Assembly: GCA_902783155.1 (NCBI GenBank)
Contig: CACZPR010000022.1
Location: 1 to 64,000 of the forward strand
Direction: 5' to 3'
Source: an uncultured Spirochaetaceae bacterium
GTDB taxonomy: Bacteria > Spirochaetota > Spirochaetia > Treponematales > Treponemataceae
DNA length: 64,000 bases
Shown: piece after piece, positions 16,197 to 25,059 of the stretch
How the letters are laid out: each line of letters starts with the position of its first letter
Position numbering within the stretch: position 1 is the stretch's first letter
The notes under the pieces: generated by a model
Databases searched by the model: none
Told to the model about the DNA's origin: nothing
The model's input: the letters and a program-made list of their open reading frames with translations, nothing else
Made by a program: the position numbers and the translations under genes

Positions 16197-17027
16197 ATGG
16201 CACAGAAAAAAAGACTTACCTTACTTTTGACAACAGCCTTGATGACATTTCTGGGAATCCAGTCCGCCGCTGCCCAGAAGACCGTGGATTTTTATTCAAC
16301 AGTTTCCTCATCCGAAGACACCGACATGATAGACATGACCACAAATCTGTTCTTCACCCAGATGCAGGGTCTTGACGGATATATAGTCACGGACAAAAGG
16401 GACAGGGAGTTCACCGGAACAGACGATTTCACATCGGACCTTGCCTTTTTCGCCGAAATCCAGGAGATTGAGGGTGGATGGATGTGCACGCTGAACACAG
16501 TTGACAGACTGTCCGCCAGGGCCGTGCAGGAAACAAAGACCTACGCCTCATACTACAAGATTCTTCTGGACGCAAAAAGCTCTCTGGAAAATGTACTGAA
16601 CAACATAGACAGCCAGTCCTCCGAAAAACAAGGTGGAGATTCGGGGTCCGCATCCGTGCAGCTAAATCTTGACACCCTTGCAGGAACATGGACCGGCGAC
16701 AGCCTCATCGACAAGATTGTTATACTCCGTGGCGGAAAGGGATTTGTGATTTTCAAAAACGGAGCAAGCATGAACATAACGGTCGCAATCAACGGAAGCT
16801 CTGTGACAGTCATACAGAAGGGCCGCTCCAACGCATCTTTCTATCCGGAACTCACGCGCGAAGTGGCACTTCAGAATGCGGCCACAGCCTCACCAATAAG
16901 ATGGGACCTCAAAGTCATTGATTCACAGAAGATGAAGGGAACAAAGACAACTCTCGCCGAAGACAAAAAAAGCTCCACCGGCGCATCGCCAAAGACAAGC
17001 GAAGTCGAGTGGACAAAGATGGAGTAA
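16197..17027 (+). CDS. Exported protein of unknown function
   Basis: 276 residues from the ATG at 16197, preceded by GGAG six bases upstream; an earlier in-frame start at 16185 has no site. A signal peptide is clear (MAQKKRLTLLLTTALMTFLG, cleavage probably after the AAA near residue 26). The mature part has a beta-rich N-terminal portion with many Asp and Thr, a low-complexity linker around residues 140-155 (QSSEKQGGDSGSAS), and a second compact region beginning LDTLAGTWTGDSLIDKIVIL. This may be a small beta-barrel binding domain. No family recognised. Likely periplasmic and cotranscribed with smpB. Confidence 0.75.
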   Translation: MAQKKRLTLLLTTALMTFLGIQSAAAQKTVDFYSTVSSSEDTDMIDMTTNLFFTQMQGLDGYIVTDKRDREFTGTDDFTSDLAFFAEIQEIEGGWMCTLNTVDRLSARAVQETKTYASYYKILLDAKSSLENVLNNIDSQSSEKQGGDSGSASVQLNLDTLAGTWTGDSLIDKIVILRGGKGFVIFKNGASMNITVAINGSSVTVIQKGRSNASFYPELTREVALQNAATASPIRWDLKVIDSQKMKGTKTTLAEDKKSSTGASPKTSEVEWTKME

Positions 17028-17054
17028 AAACAGAACAAACCATATTCTGCAAAA

Positions 17055-17645
17055 CTAGATGTCCACCGCTCCCCGTCTGAGGATTTTCAACTCGCCATCC
17101 ACCATGGAGACTATGGTTGAGGGAAGCGCATCCTTTTTGTCTCCGTCGCAAACAAGAAGGTCAACATCAGCCGAAAACTCTTTTTCTATCTCGCAAATCG
17201 AATCCAGAACCGGACATCCGCTCCTGTTGACGCTTGTGCTGAATATGGGCGCACCAATTTCCGCTATCGCAGACCTTAGCCATGGGTCCCCGGGGCATCT
17301 GAGCGCTACGGTCCCAAAATCATCAAGATATGGAGAGTTCTTTTTTACATTGACAATCACGGTGAGAGGTCCGGGCCATTTTTCAAGAAGCATGTCGGGA
17401 ATACTGTCGTCGCTGAAAAGCCTAAAGTCTTCCGGGGCGGAAATGAGCTGGATAAGAGGCTTACCCTCGTCCCTGCCCTTGATTTTGCGGATTCTGGCAT
17501 CGCTTTTGTATGCTGGCCGCCCCTCAATGTCAACCACGCCGCTGAATCCATATACGGTATCCGTCGGAACAATGGCAACCCCGCCCGACTTCATGCAGGA
17601 AACAAATTTTTTTGCTGAATCTATGTCGCTTTTACTGCACGTCAT
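17055..17645 (-). CDS. YrdC/Sua5-domain protein (threonylcarbamoyl-AMP synthase family)
   Basis: 196 residues from the ATG at 17645. The YrdC domain shows GGVAIVPTDTVYGFSG near residue 20, IRKIKGRDEGKPLIQLI, WPGPLTVIV, VALRCPGD and FSTSVNRSG. These residues form the ATP/threonine/bicarbonate pocket that makes L-threonylcarbamoyl-AMP for the t6A37 modification of ANN-decoding tRNAs. There is no C-terminal Sua5 domain, so it is the short TsaC-like type. The start overlaps the end of the FtsB-like gene by 14 bp, implying coupling. Confidence 0.88.
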   Translation of the reverse strand: MTCSKSDIDSAKKFVSCMKSGGVAIVPTDTVYGFSGVVDIEGRPAYKSDARIRKIKGRDEGKPLIQLISAPEDFRLFSDDSIPDMLLEKWPGPLTVIVNVKKNSPYLDDFGTVALRCPGDPWLRSAIAEIGAPIFSTSVNRSGCPVLDSICEIEKEFSADVDLLVCDGDKKDALPSTIVSMVDGELKILRRGAVDI

Positions 17646-18120
17646 AAACAGGAGCCCTCTCCGTTCCAGATTCCCTGCGCCCGAAAGAAATTTTTCCACG
17701 GCTGAAATCAACAAGGAGGAGAACAAAATATGTGAAGAAGAAAATCACAAGCCCCACCCCTTTGCATGTCTTTTCCGGAATGAACTCGGCATCGACGTGC
17801 TTCATAACGGTTCCAGCATCGTAAATCTGGTTTTCATGTGGCTTGAGACCGCTGATTTTCATTAGCTTTTCGCCCTCGTAGATGTATCCCAGCCCCTTTG
17901 CATACGCGCCAACAACCTCCAGGTCATTTTCAAGGGCCTTTTTTTCAAGCGAGAGCTTTATGTTTGTGTTCTGAATCTCGTTTGCGTTCGCGCTCAGAAT
18001 CATTTTCTGCTCGGTCATCTGGCGAGTTGCCCAAAGACCGTCCCTTCCCCCGACAAAGGAGATGACCACATAAAAGAAAGTTCCAATACAGGCGGCTATT
18101 AAAAATCTACATCTAATCAT
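17632..18120 (-). CDS. FtsB/DivIC-like membrane protein with a second membrane segment
   Basis: 162 residues from the ATG at 18120. A membrane segment at about 4-22, then a coiled coil (about 36-72, with leucine and asparagine heptads as in septum-formation initiators) and a GLGYIYEGEKLMKI stretch like the FtsB signature after the coil. Unlike the classical protein, a second hydrophobic segment occurs near 116-135 (GVGLVIFFFTYFVLLLVDF), followed by a short basic tail. In other bacteria FtsB/DivIC bridges FtsL and FtsQ in the divisome. No ribosome-binding site precedes the ATG. A weak promoter (TTTAAG, 17 bp, TATAAG) ends four bases before it. Confidence 0.72.
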   Translation of the reverse strand: MIRCRFLIAACIGTFFYVVISFVGGRDGLWATRQMTEQKMILSANANEIQNTNIKLSLEKKALENDLEVVGAYAKGLGYIYEGEKLMKISGLKPHENQIYDAGTVMKHVDAEFIPEKTCKGVGLVIFFFTYFVLLLVDFSRGKISFGRRESGTERAPVYDVQ

Positions 18121-18191
18121 GGTACTTATATTTTCGGAAAAAATAAACTTAAAAATAAGAAAAGAATGGGGCCTAAATGGATTCAAGAATT

Positions 18192-18219
18192 TTAAGAATT
18201 CTGCCGATGGAATTATAGA
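18192..18219 (+). promoter_or_regulatory. Possible promoter of the acidic protein gene
   Basis: TTAAGA (18192-18197) and TATAGA (18214-18219) with a 16-bp spacer, upstream of the plus-strand gene starting at 18308. The match is moderate. Confidence 0.35.
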
Positions 18220-18234
18220 TAGAGGTGTGGACCG

Positions 18235-18266
18235 AACGGCAAACAGGGGTGTGGGGATTTGCCGTT
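18235..18266 (+). other. Hairpin in the leader of the acidic protein gene
   Basis: AACGGCAAA (18235-18243) and TTTGCCGTT (18258-18266) pair perfectly around a G-rich 14-base loop (CAGGGGTGTGGGGA). It lies downstream of the possible promoter and about 40 bases before the start codon, so it would be in the mRNA leader. No known riboswitch recognised. Confidence 0.55.
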
Positions 18267-18307
18267 GCAGGGATTTCACTGGAAAATAGCATAAGAGGCT
18301 TTGACTT

Positions 18308-21300
18308 ATGGATAATACTTCAAAAATGAACAACGAGCTTGACCAGTACGGTGTATGGATCAAGACTCCCCCACACAACGCACAGGTTGCGCCCAACGAA
18401 AGCACACCGGAACAAAAGACAGAAGACGGCAGCGACGAAATAGACATCTCAGAATTTGATTCGCCGGACAGCGAAAAGGACGGAGAAAAGTCGGAGGCGG
18501 ATTTTTCAATTCCCGATGACCTTTTTTCCCAAGACCTGACCCTGCCCCCAATGCCCGACCCTGACGCGGAGGTTTCAGCTGAAAACAAAAGCGATGAGGC
18601 AACGGATGAAATCAAGGCGGAACCACCAGTTGATACCGCTACGGAGGAAGTTTCTTTCACGGAGATTCCATCCGAAAATCCAGAGCCGACACCCGACATT
18701 GATTTTGAGGCAATCGCAAAACAGGTGAACGAATCCACGGCAGAAGAAGAATCTGTCACCCCTGAAACAAAACCAGAGGCCCCGGTTTCTGATCTTGCGG
18801 ACGGAGAGATTTCCCTTGACGCATTCCTTGATTCACCAGACGGAGAGGTTTCTGTAGACAGTTTCCTTGGCGAATCTGGCTCGGACACAAATCTTCAGCC
18901 GGACGGCGACATCTCGCTTGACGCATTCCTTGACGCATCCGACTTTGGCGTTGGACCGGAAAAACAGGAAAGCACGGCGGAGACTTTCGAGGAGCCGCTT
19001 GACATAGACCTGAGTTTTGAGGACACAGCTCTGGAGTTTGACGAAGGGGCCGACTCGGATTTCAGCGACCTTGACGCATTTCTGGAGGACTCATCCGACT
19101 CTTCATCTTCATCCACCTCTGTTGATTTTGACAACTTCGATGCAATGTTCGACAATATAGAAGACAGCGCACCAAAGGCTGAATCTGAATCAGCACCAAG
19201 ACCGGCGGTAAGCGAGGCTTCGTTCGGTGAATCCGAAAGTGTTGACCTTTCCGAATTTGGACTTGCGGATGAGGACAGCGGAAACATAAAAATCGGTACC
19301 GAGGAAAAGGCAAAGGTCCCGGACAACCAGGACTATGAGCTTAACATCGACGACAATGCAATGGACTCAAGTGAAATGGGAAGCGAGGCCACCGAGGACA
19401 ACGTGGAGATAGAGCTGGACTCAAAGGAGGACGAAAACAAATCGCTCAAGCAGGATGAGTCAAACCCATACTCCGCTCCAGACAACGACTTTGATGTGGA
19501 CTCGCTCTTCGATTCAATAGTCGATGAGACAGACCCCTCCGCTCCTGCTGCCCCTGCTGAAAAAAAAGTTGAGCAGTCGAGTCCTGTAGAGGAAAAAGCG
19601 GTTGAGGAACCAAGCGTGCCAGCAGAGGAAATCGCAGCCCCGTCCACAGAAACAGAGAATGTGGTTGAAGCAACAGAAGATGTAGCTGCGGAACAAGCTG
19701 ATGTATCAACCGAACCATCAGAAATAATAGAAGAAAAAGAAGAGAATCCTGTTGAACCATTGGACGCGGTGGTTGAATCAATTTCCGTGGATGAAAACCC
19801 ATTGGCAAATGTCGAGTCCACCGAGGAGCAGACGTTTTCGGAATCAACGGAAGCGAATGAAACTGTAGAGCCAATGGAAGAAACGGAGCCAAGCGAATCA
19901 AGCCCTGCAGAAGAAAATTCGGTCGAGGAAAACTCGGTCGTGGAAAATGCAGCCCCAGATTTTGAGGCGCTTGAGCAGGAGGATCTTTCAATAGACAGCG
20001 TAAACTTGGACAGTGACACAGATTCCGCTATTGAAACAAATGGCGCAATGGATGATAATAAAGAGAATGTAGAGGAGGATTCCATGGCAGATGTTGATGT
20101 AGACTCTGTGGCTTTGGACGACTTTATGGGCAGCGAAGGTTTTTCTGACCCGTCAATCTGTGAGGGAAACCGCTCATACTCCCCGGAGGAGCTGGAGGAG
20201 CAGCGTCGTTCAAAGGAACTGGAGGACTCGAACCTTGTAGTGGATGCGGCAGAGGGAGAAACATCAAACGACGTGGTTGAGGACGAGGAAGTTTTTCCAT
20301 CCCCATTCTACTCTCCGCTGGTAGAAAGCGAGGGTAAATCCACTCCATCGTTTGAAGATTCCGACAGCGCGAATGAAGAGGACGAAGAATCTGATGGCGA
20401 CGGTGTTTTCGATCTGGATGCCGACTCAATTGTTCCCGCAGACATGAGCGATTTGGACTATGACGAAAATACTGGTATCAGACCAGCAGAAAATTCAAAC
20501 GAAATAGTTGCAGAAAATGAAAATACAGGTGATAATATAGATAGTATTGATGATGGCAATGAGCCAGAAAATACTAATCTTCCTGAAGCTGCAATTGAAA
20601 CGGCCGAAGAAAACAAAGATACAATTCCCGATGCTGGAGAAGAACAAATGGATACCAACACAAACGATCAAGTCTCCGAAAATACAAATCTGATAAGACA
20701 GATTGCGGCGGAACTTTCATCCCTCAGAGAGGAAATCAACGAGCTGAAAAGTGAATTCGCGGAGTTCAAGAACGGAAAGTCAGCCATCCCTGAGCCTGTG
20801 CCGTCCGATTCTGAACCCGAAAAGGAATCAGGATTCTTTAGCGACATGGATGACGACGACACAATCGCACTCAGCGGCGACGAGCTGTCAAACATTCTTA
20901 GCAGCGCGGAATTCACCCCAGCCGAAACCGATGCGCCAACCGAGGAACATCTCTTTGGTTCTGTCGAGGGTGCAGCGGCAGTTCCAAATGAGGATTACGA
21001 CAACAATCTCAAGGTGGACTTCGACAATGAAAAACTGGAGGAGCCGGACCTTGACAACGTGCAGCTGGAGGACAGCATAACACCGTCGGACGAAAATCTT
21101 CCAACGGAAATTGAAGTTCCAAAGGTTGAAGAATCTTTTGACGAGCCAGTTATGGACAGCGAACCATCTGTTGAGGAAAGCACAGAAGAATCCTTCGAGG
21201 CCCCTTCCCTTGATTCAGAGACCGAAGAGTCCGAGACAACAAGAGAAGCCGTGTCCGACGAGGAGCCTGCTCTCTCCACAGAACCAGAGTTCACCGAAGA

Positions 21301-21952
21301 GACAGAGACCGAATCCACCGAGTCAGAATCAGAGTCTGAAAGCTTTGAAGCCCCTGAGCCTGAGGTTGAGTCAGTTTCCGAGCCAGAGAACGAAGAAAGC
21401 GAATCTCTTGATGCACAGGTTGACAACTCAATCACCCAGGACGACTACAACTATCTTGCCGAGGACGAAGCCGCACAGGAGACTCCAGAGGAAGACGAAA
21501 AGCTTGAGACCGGAATCTCCGAGGAGCCTGTCAACACAGTGTTCAACAAGTGGGAAGCCTCAAATCCGGAGGGCGAAGAAAATCCTGTCGAAGAAAACGT
21601 TGACGAGGATTTCCAGGAGCCTGTATCAACAGAGATTGCACCGGAGGAAACCGAATCCACACCTGATGAACAGCCGGAGGCATTCGAGGAACCAGTTTCC
21701 GCACCTATTGATGATGCAGTCAACGAGGAACCAGTGGCCGACTCAATTGAATCAGAGCCAAAACCAGAGGAACCAGCCCCATCTTCAGGTGTATGTTCAA
21801 TCCCGGAAGAGATGAAGCAGGAAATCAAGTCAGTGCTTGCCTATATGGACCAGCTGCTTGAAAGTCTCCCTGAAGACAAGATTGCAGAATTCGCTCAGTC
21901 CGAGCAGTTCAGCACATACAAGAAGCTTTTCAACGAGCTTGGCCTGTCATAA
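18308..21952 (+). CDS. 1214-residue highly acidic, low-complexity protein
   Basis: Composition is dominated by Glu, Asp, Ser, Pro and Thr, with no signal peptide or membrane segment. Only three parts look structured. The N-terminus is MNNELDQYGVWIKTPP (from codon 7). A segment at about 790-825 looks coiled-coil (IAAELSSLREEINELKSEFA). The last 50 residues are helical (MKQEIKSVLAYMDQLLESLP). Near 165-215 a short motif repeats: GEISLDAFLD, GEVSVDSFLG, GDISLDAFLD. It could be a disordered scaffold or linker protein. A good terminator follows, yet the DUF115 genes begin only 88 bp later on the same strand. I do not recognise a family. The start at 18308 has AAGAGG nine bases upstream; codon 7 (Met) is the alternative. 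Confidence 0.8.
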   Translation: MDNTSKMNNELDQYGVWIKTPPHNAQVAPNESTPEQKTEDGSDEIDISEFDSPDSEKDGEKSEADFSIPDDLFSQDLTLPPMPDPDAEVSAENKSDEATDEIKAEPPVDTATEEVSFTEIPSENPEPTPDIDFEAIAKQVNESTAEEESVTPETKPEAPVSDLADGEISLDAFLDSPDGEVSVDSFLGESGSDTNLQPDGDISLDAFLDASDFGVGPEKQESTAETFEEPLDIDLSFEDTALEFDEGADSDFSDLDAFLEDSSDSSSSSTSVDFDNFDAMFDNIEDSAPKAESESAPRPAVSEASFGESESVDLSEFGLADEDSGNIKIGTEEKAKVPDNQDYELNIDDNAMDSSEMGSEATEDNVEIELDSKEDENKSLKQDESNPYSAPDNDFDVDSLFDSIVDETDPSAPAAPAEKKVEQSSPVEEKAVEEPSVPAEEIAAPSTETENVVEATEDVAAEQADVSTEPSEIIEEKEENPVEPLDAVVESISVDENPLANVESTEEQTFSESTEANETVEPMEETEPSESSPAEENSVEENSVVENAAPDFEALEQEDLSIDSVNLDSDTDSAIETNGAMDDNKENVEEDSMADVDVDSVALDDFMGSEGFSDPSICEGNRSYSPEELEEQRRSKELEDSNLVVDAAEGETSNDVVEDEEVFPSPFYSPLVESEGKSTPSFEDSDSANEEDEESDGDGVFDLDADSIVPADMSDLDYDENTGIRPAENSNEIVAENENTGDNIDSIDDGNEPENTNLPEAAIETAEENKDTIPDAGEEQMDTNTNDQVSENTNLIRQIAAELSSLREEINELKSEFAEFKNGKSAIPEPVPSDSEPEKESGFFSDMDDDDTIALSGDELSNILSSAEFTPAETDAPTEEHLFGSVEGAAAVPNEDYDNNLKVDFDNEKLEEPDLDNVQLEDSITPSDENLPTEIEVPKVEESFDEPVMDSEPSVEESTEESFEAPSLDSETEESETTREAVSDEEPALSTEPEFTEETETESTESESESESFEAPEPEVESVSEPENEESESLDAQVDNSITQDDYNYLAEDEAAQETPEEDEKLETGISEEPVNTVFNKWEASNPEGEENPVEENVDEDFQEPVSTEIAPEETESTPDEQPEAFEEPVSAPIDDAVNEEPVADSIESEPKPEEPAPSSGVCSIPEEMKQEIKSVLAYMDQLLESLPEDKIAEFAQSEQFSTYKKLFNELGLS

Positions 21953-21974
21953 TTTTTGACCGGACCTAAACAAC

Positions 21975-22024
21975 GGAAGCCGCATCCCGATGGAACCAAA
22001 TCCTGTGGGACGCGGCTTTTTTTT
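21975..22024 (+). terminator. Intrinsic terminator after the acidic protein gene
   Basis: AAGCCGC..TCCC pairs with GGGA..GCGGCTT, and the stem continues into a run of eight or nine T. It separates the acidic protein gene from the DUF115 pair. Confidence 0.85.
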
Positions 22025-22039
22025 GCCGATTAAAAAAGT

Positions 22040-23530
22040 ATGAAGATTGAGCTGATTAAAAAGGAAGGAAGTCTGGACACTGTATCCGTTGACGGAATAA
22101 AGCTCCACTCGGCATATTCACCGGACAGGGAGGCCCAGAGATTTGTGGATTCGCTTGAATGTCCGTTCACGCCATCCCATGTACTCGTTACAGGTCCCGC
22201 ACTTTCTTACTGCGCGGATTTCCTAAGAAAACGCTTTCCCAAGGCAAAACTATGCTGCGTCCACTACGACAGTTTTTTCACGGAATACGACGGAGCATGG
22301 GACAGGTCTTTCCTGTATAAAAAGGATTCATGCCCGTCACTTTCAGCCGAAATCTACAACTACATGGGAGAAGAAGGAATTGGTTCGTGCCTCTTCGCAT
22401 CATGGAAACCATCCGAAAAAGTTTTTCCCGACGAATACACCGAAGTCTGGAGCGAAATCAAGTCCGCCGTAATCAAGGGCCGCAATGTTCTTGCAACCAT
22501 GGCATATTTTTCAAAACGCTGGACCAAAAATTCCATAAGATTCTGTCTTCTTTCGCGCAAAAACGCATACATACAGAAAGGTTCCGCCCCGGTTGTTGTC
22601 TGCGCAAGCGGCCCAAGCCTAAAATCATCAATACCCATGCTGATTGAAAACAGAAAATCATTTTTCCTGATTGCAGTCTCATCCGCCGTAAGACCATTGC
22701 TTGAAAACAAAATAATCCCGGACCTCATTCTTTCAACCGACGGAGGCTACTGGGCAAAACAGCATCTCTCGTTCGCGATGGAAAACGACTACGACATCCC
22801 CCTGGCATTGCCACCCGAGGCCGCATGTTATGGAAAAGAATTTTCACAGACCGTGGTTCCACTTTCCTATGGCGACGGATGCGGAGAAGATTTGTTGAAG
22901 GAATGTGGCTACCCAATGACACGCGCAATGAGAAACGGAACCGTGAGCGGAACAGCAGCAAGACTTGCCCTGGACATAACAAGCGGAAATGTTTTTTTCT
23001 GTGGACTGGACCTTTCTCCGTCAAGAGGATTCACGCACACTCAACCAAACGAACTTGAAGCAACAAACTCAATAAAGGATTTCAGACTTGCGACAAGGGA
23101 AACCCGCCTCGTCCCAAGTGGATTCCAGTCTCCCGCGCTTGACACATACCGGGACTGGTTTTCGTCAGCGGATTTTGGTGGACGGCTATTCAGGCTGAGC
23201 AACGGATATTCCTACTCCAATTCCCTTGGAAAAACAAAGGACGTTGACTGGGACTTCTTCAAAAAATCAAACACGGGAAAATTGCCAAAACCCAACCTTG
23301 TGTTCACCGAAAACAAAATCGGAACAGAGGAAAGAAAAGGTTTTGTCATGGGCGTAATCAAAAAACACCTGCACGACGAGGAATGGATAAAAAACATATT
23401 TCCGTCTGAATACATCGCCATGGAGCGCGCAAAGGGAACGCAGATGGAAAATGACTGTGCCCAGAAAATCAACGGGAAGATTCAGTCATTCAGTCTTGAT
23501 ATTGAAAAATATTTGGGGAGCGGCAAATGA
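22040..23530 (+). CDS. DUF115 / Maf-type protein, first of a pair
   Basis: 496 residues. The central region has VVVCASGPSLKSSIPML, then ILSTDGGYWAKQHL and VFFCGLDLSPS, the pattern of the DUF115 (MptE-like, Rossmann-type) domain found in motility-associated factor (Maf) proteins. Some of these transfer nonulosonic acids to flagellins; the function of spirochaetal members is not settled. No signal peptide or membrane segment. No ribosome-binding site precedes the ATG. The stop codon overlaps the start of the next gene, which encodes a related protein. Confidence 0.8.
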   Translation: MKIELIKKEGSLDTVSVDGIKLHSAYSPDREAQRFVDSLECPFTPSHVLVTGPALSYCADFLRKRFPKAKLCCVHYDSFFTEYDGAWDRSFLYKKDSCPSLSAEIYNYMGEEGIGSCLFASWKPSEKVFPDEYTEVWSEIKSAVIKGRNVLATMAYFSKRWTKNSIRFCLLSRKNAYIQKGSAPVVVCASGPSLKSSIPMLIENRKSFFLIAVSSAVRPLLENKIIPDLILSTDGGYWAKQHLSFAMENDYDIPLALPPEAACYGKEFSQTVVPLSYGDGCGEDLLKECGYPMTRAMRNGTVSGTAARLALDITSGNVFFCGLDLSPSRGFTHTQPNELEATNSIKDFRLATRETRLVPSGFQSPALDTYRDWFSSADFGGRLFRLSNGYSYSNSLGKTKDVDWDFFKKSNTGKLPKPNLVFTENKIGTEERKGFVMGVIKKHLHDEEWIKNIFPSEYIAMERAKGTQMENDCAQKINGKIQSFSLDIEKYLGSGK

Positions 23531-25059
23531 AACTTTACTCGGGAACTGTGGTTTCAAAGACAGGCGAACTTGTTCCGGTCTTTTTTGACGGAAAACCCAT
23601 GCACTCAAAATACAATCCAGCAAACGAGGGCGCATCATTCGCAAAACAGTCCACCGGTGGATTCATTGTCGTGGCGGGGATTGGCGGTGGATTCCATATC
23701 GAAGCCCTTCTTTCATCCATCGACGGGGATTCTTTTGTCCTTGCGCTTGAGTCCGACCGCGAGAGTCTTGATTTCTGCCGTGGTCTTCCAAAAATCAAGG
23801 AACTGGAGAAATCAGAAAAAATCGCGCTATGCTCCACAGAAAACTTTTGTTCCGAACTTGAGCGTCTCTATTTTCCGGCGGCGTACACCTCATTTTCATT
23901 CATACCGCACAGGGCATGGGAGGACCACGCACAGACCGTATGCTCCGGGCTAAAAAAAATGGTCCAGGAAAAAATTGATTCGCTGTCAGCAGACTTTTCG
24001 GTGCAGTCACATTTTGGAAAAATCTGGCAGAGGAATATTCTTGTCAACACAAGATTTTTGGACGAAACATTTCCAGACAGAATCAATCCAGAAAAAACAG
24101 CCGCCATTGTTGCAGCCGGTCCAAGCCTTGACAGGAGCATTGAAAAAATAATCCAAAATCCGGACGGATACACAGTTTTCTCAACCGACACGGCCTACGG
24201 TGTGCTGATTTCGCATGGTGTCATCCCGGACTATGTTGTTTCAATCGACGGGCAGGCAGTTTCTTCAAGCCATTTTTTTATTGACGACGGCATGGATAAA
24301 AAATCAACGACATTTGTGTTCGACCTTTGCGCAAATCCATCCGCAGTGCAAATTGCCATGGAACGTGGATTCAGGACCATATTCATCAAAAGCCACCACC
24401 CGCTCTGTTCCGCCGTTACCGGAAATTTTGGGCCACCATCTGTTGAAAGCGGTTCGGGCACTGTCACAATAGCCGCATGTGATTTGGCAAGACAGCTCGG
24501 AGCAAAAAAAATCCGTGTGTTCGGGGCGGACTTTTCATACAGCGGCGGAAAACCATATTGCCGGGGAACATATCTGGACACAAATTTCACCAGCACATCG
24601 ACAAGGCTCTCAAATCTGGAAACAAAGCACAGCGCACTGATGTTCAGGACCGAGCTTTATGAAGCTGACGCGGAAAGTCTTTTTGGCGACAGACTGATTA
24701 ACCCCATGACAAGCCCGGTCATGCAGAGTTTTAAGGAAACATTTCTACTCTGGTGCGAAAAATATGGGTACAAATTCACTGGCGACGCACTCGAAAATCA
24801 ACATAACAACTGTTATGTAAATGAAAAACCCGGGGAACAAAAATTATCTCAATGGATTGGCCGATTGGAGCCGATATTTAAAGAAGGCGGCTTGACCGTA
24901 CCGGCTTCTGTGCTGACAAAAAACACAGATATGTATCCACTTTTTCCGTATGCAGCTTGGCTCAGAGCTAGGACAGAATACAACAAAGTTTCTTTTTTTG
25001 AGCTTCTGAAACTTGCATACTCTCAATTAAGACGGTATACTTGCGTTTATGAAAAGTAA
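23527..25059 (+). CDS. DUF115 / Maf-type protein, second of a pair
   Basis: 510 residues. It starts in an ATGA overlap with the preceding gene. It shares the same fold markers: GGFIVVAGIGGGFHIEALL near the N-terminus, AAIVAAGPSLDRSIEKII, VISIDGQ-like (VVSIDGQAVSS), and KKIRVFGADFSYSGGKPYC. The N-terminal part also resembles a nucleotide- or SAM-binding strand. The pair probably works together, for example in flagellar or surface glycosylation, but the only direct evidence is the translational coupling and similarity. Its last codons contain the promoter of the next gene. Confidence 0.82.
   Translation: MKLYSGTVVSKTGELVPVFFDGKPMHSKYNPANEGASFAKQSTGGFIVVAGIGGGFHIEALLSSIDGDSFVLALESDRESLDFCRGLPKIKELEKSEKIALCSTENFCSELERLYFPAAYTSFSFIPHRAWEDHAQTVCSGLKKMVQEKIDSLSADFSVQSHFGKIWQRNILVNTRFLDETFPDRINPEKTAAIVAAGPSLDRSIEKIIQNPDGYTVFSTDTAYGVLISHGVIPDYVVSIDGQAVSSSHFFIDDGMDKKSTTFVFDLCANPSAVQIAMERGFRTIFIKSHHPLCSAVTGNFGPPSVESGSGTVTIAACDLARQLGAKKIRVFGADFSYSGGKPYCRGTYLDTNFTSTSTRLSNLETKHSALMFRTELYEADAESLFGDRLINPMTSPVMQSFKETFLLWCEKYGYKFTGDALENQHNNCYVNEKPGEQKLSQWIGRLEPIFKEGGLTVPASVLTKNTDMYPLFPYAAWLRARTEYNKVSFFELLKLAYSQLRRYTCVYEK
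25013..25041 (+). promoter_or_regulatory. Promoter inside the end of the second DUF115 gene
   Basis: TTGCAT (25013-25018), a 17-bp spacer and TATACT (25036-25041). The -10 box ends seven bases before the ATG at 25049, and there is no ribosome-binding site, so the mRNA would be leaderless. Confidence 0.55.
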
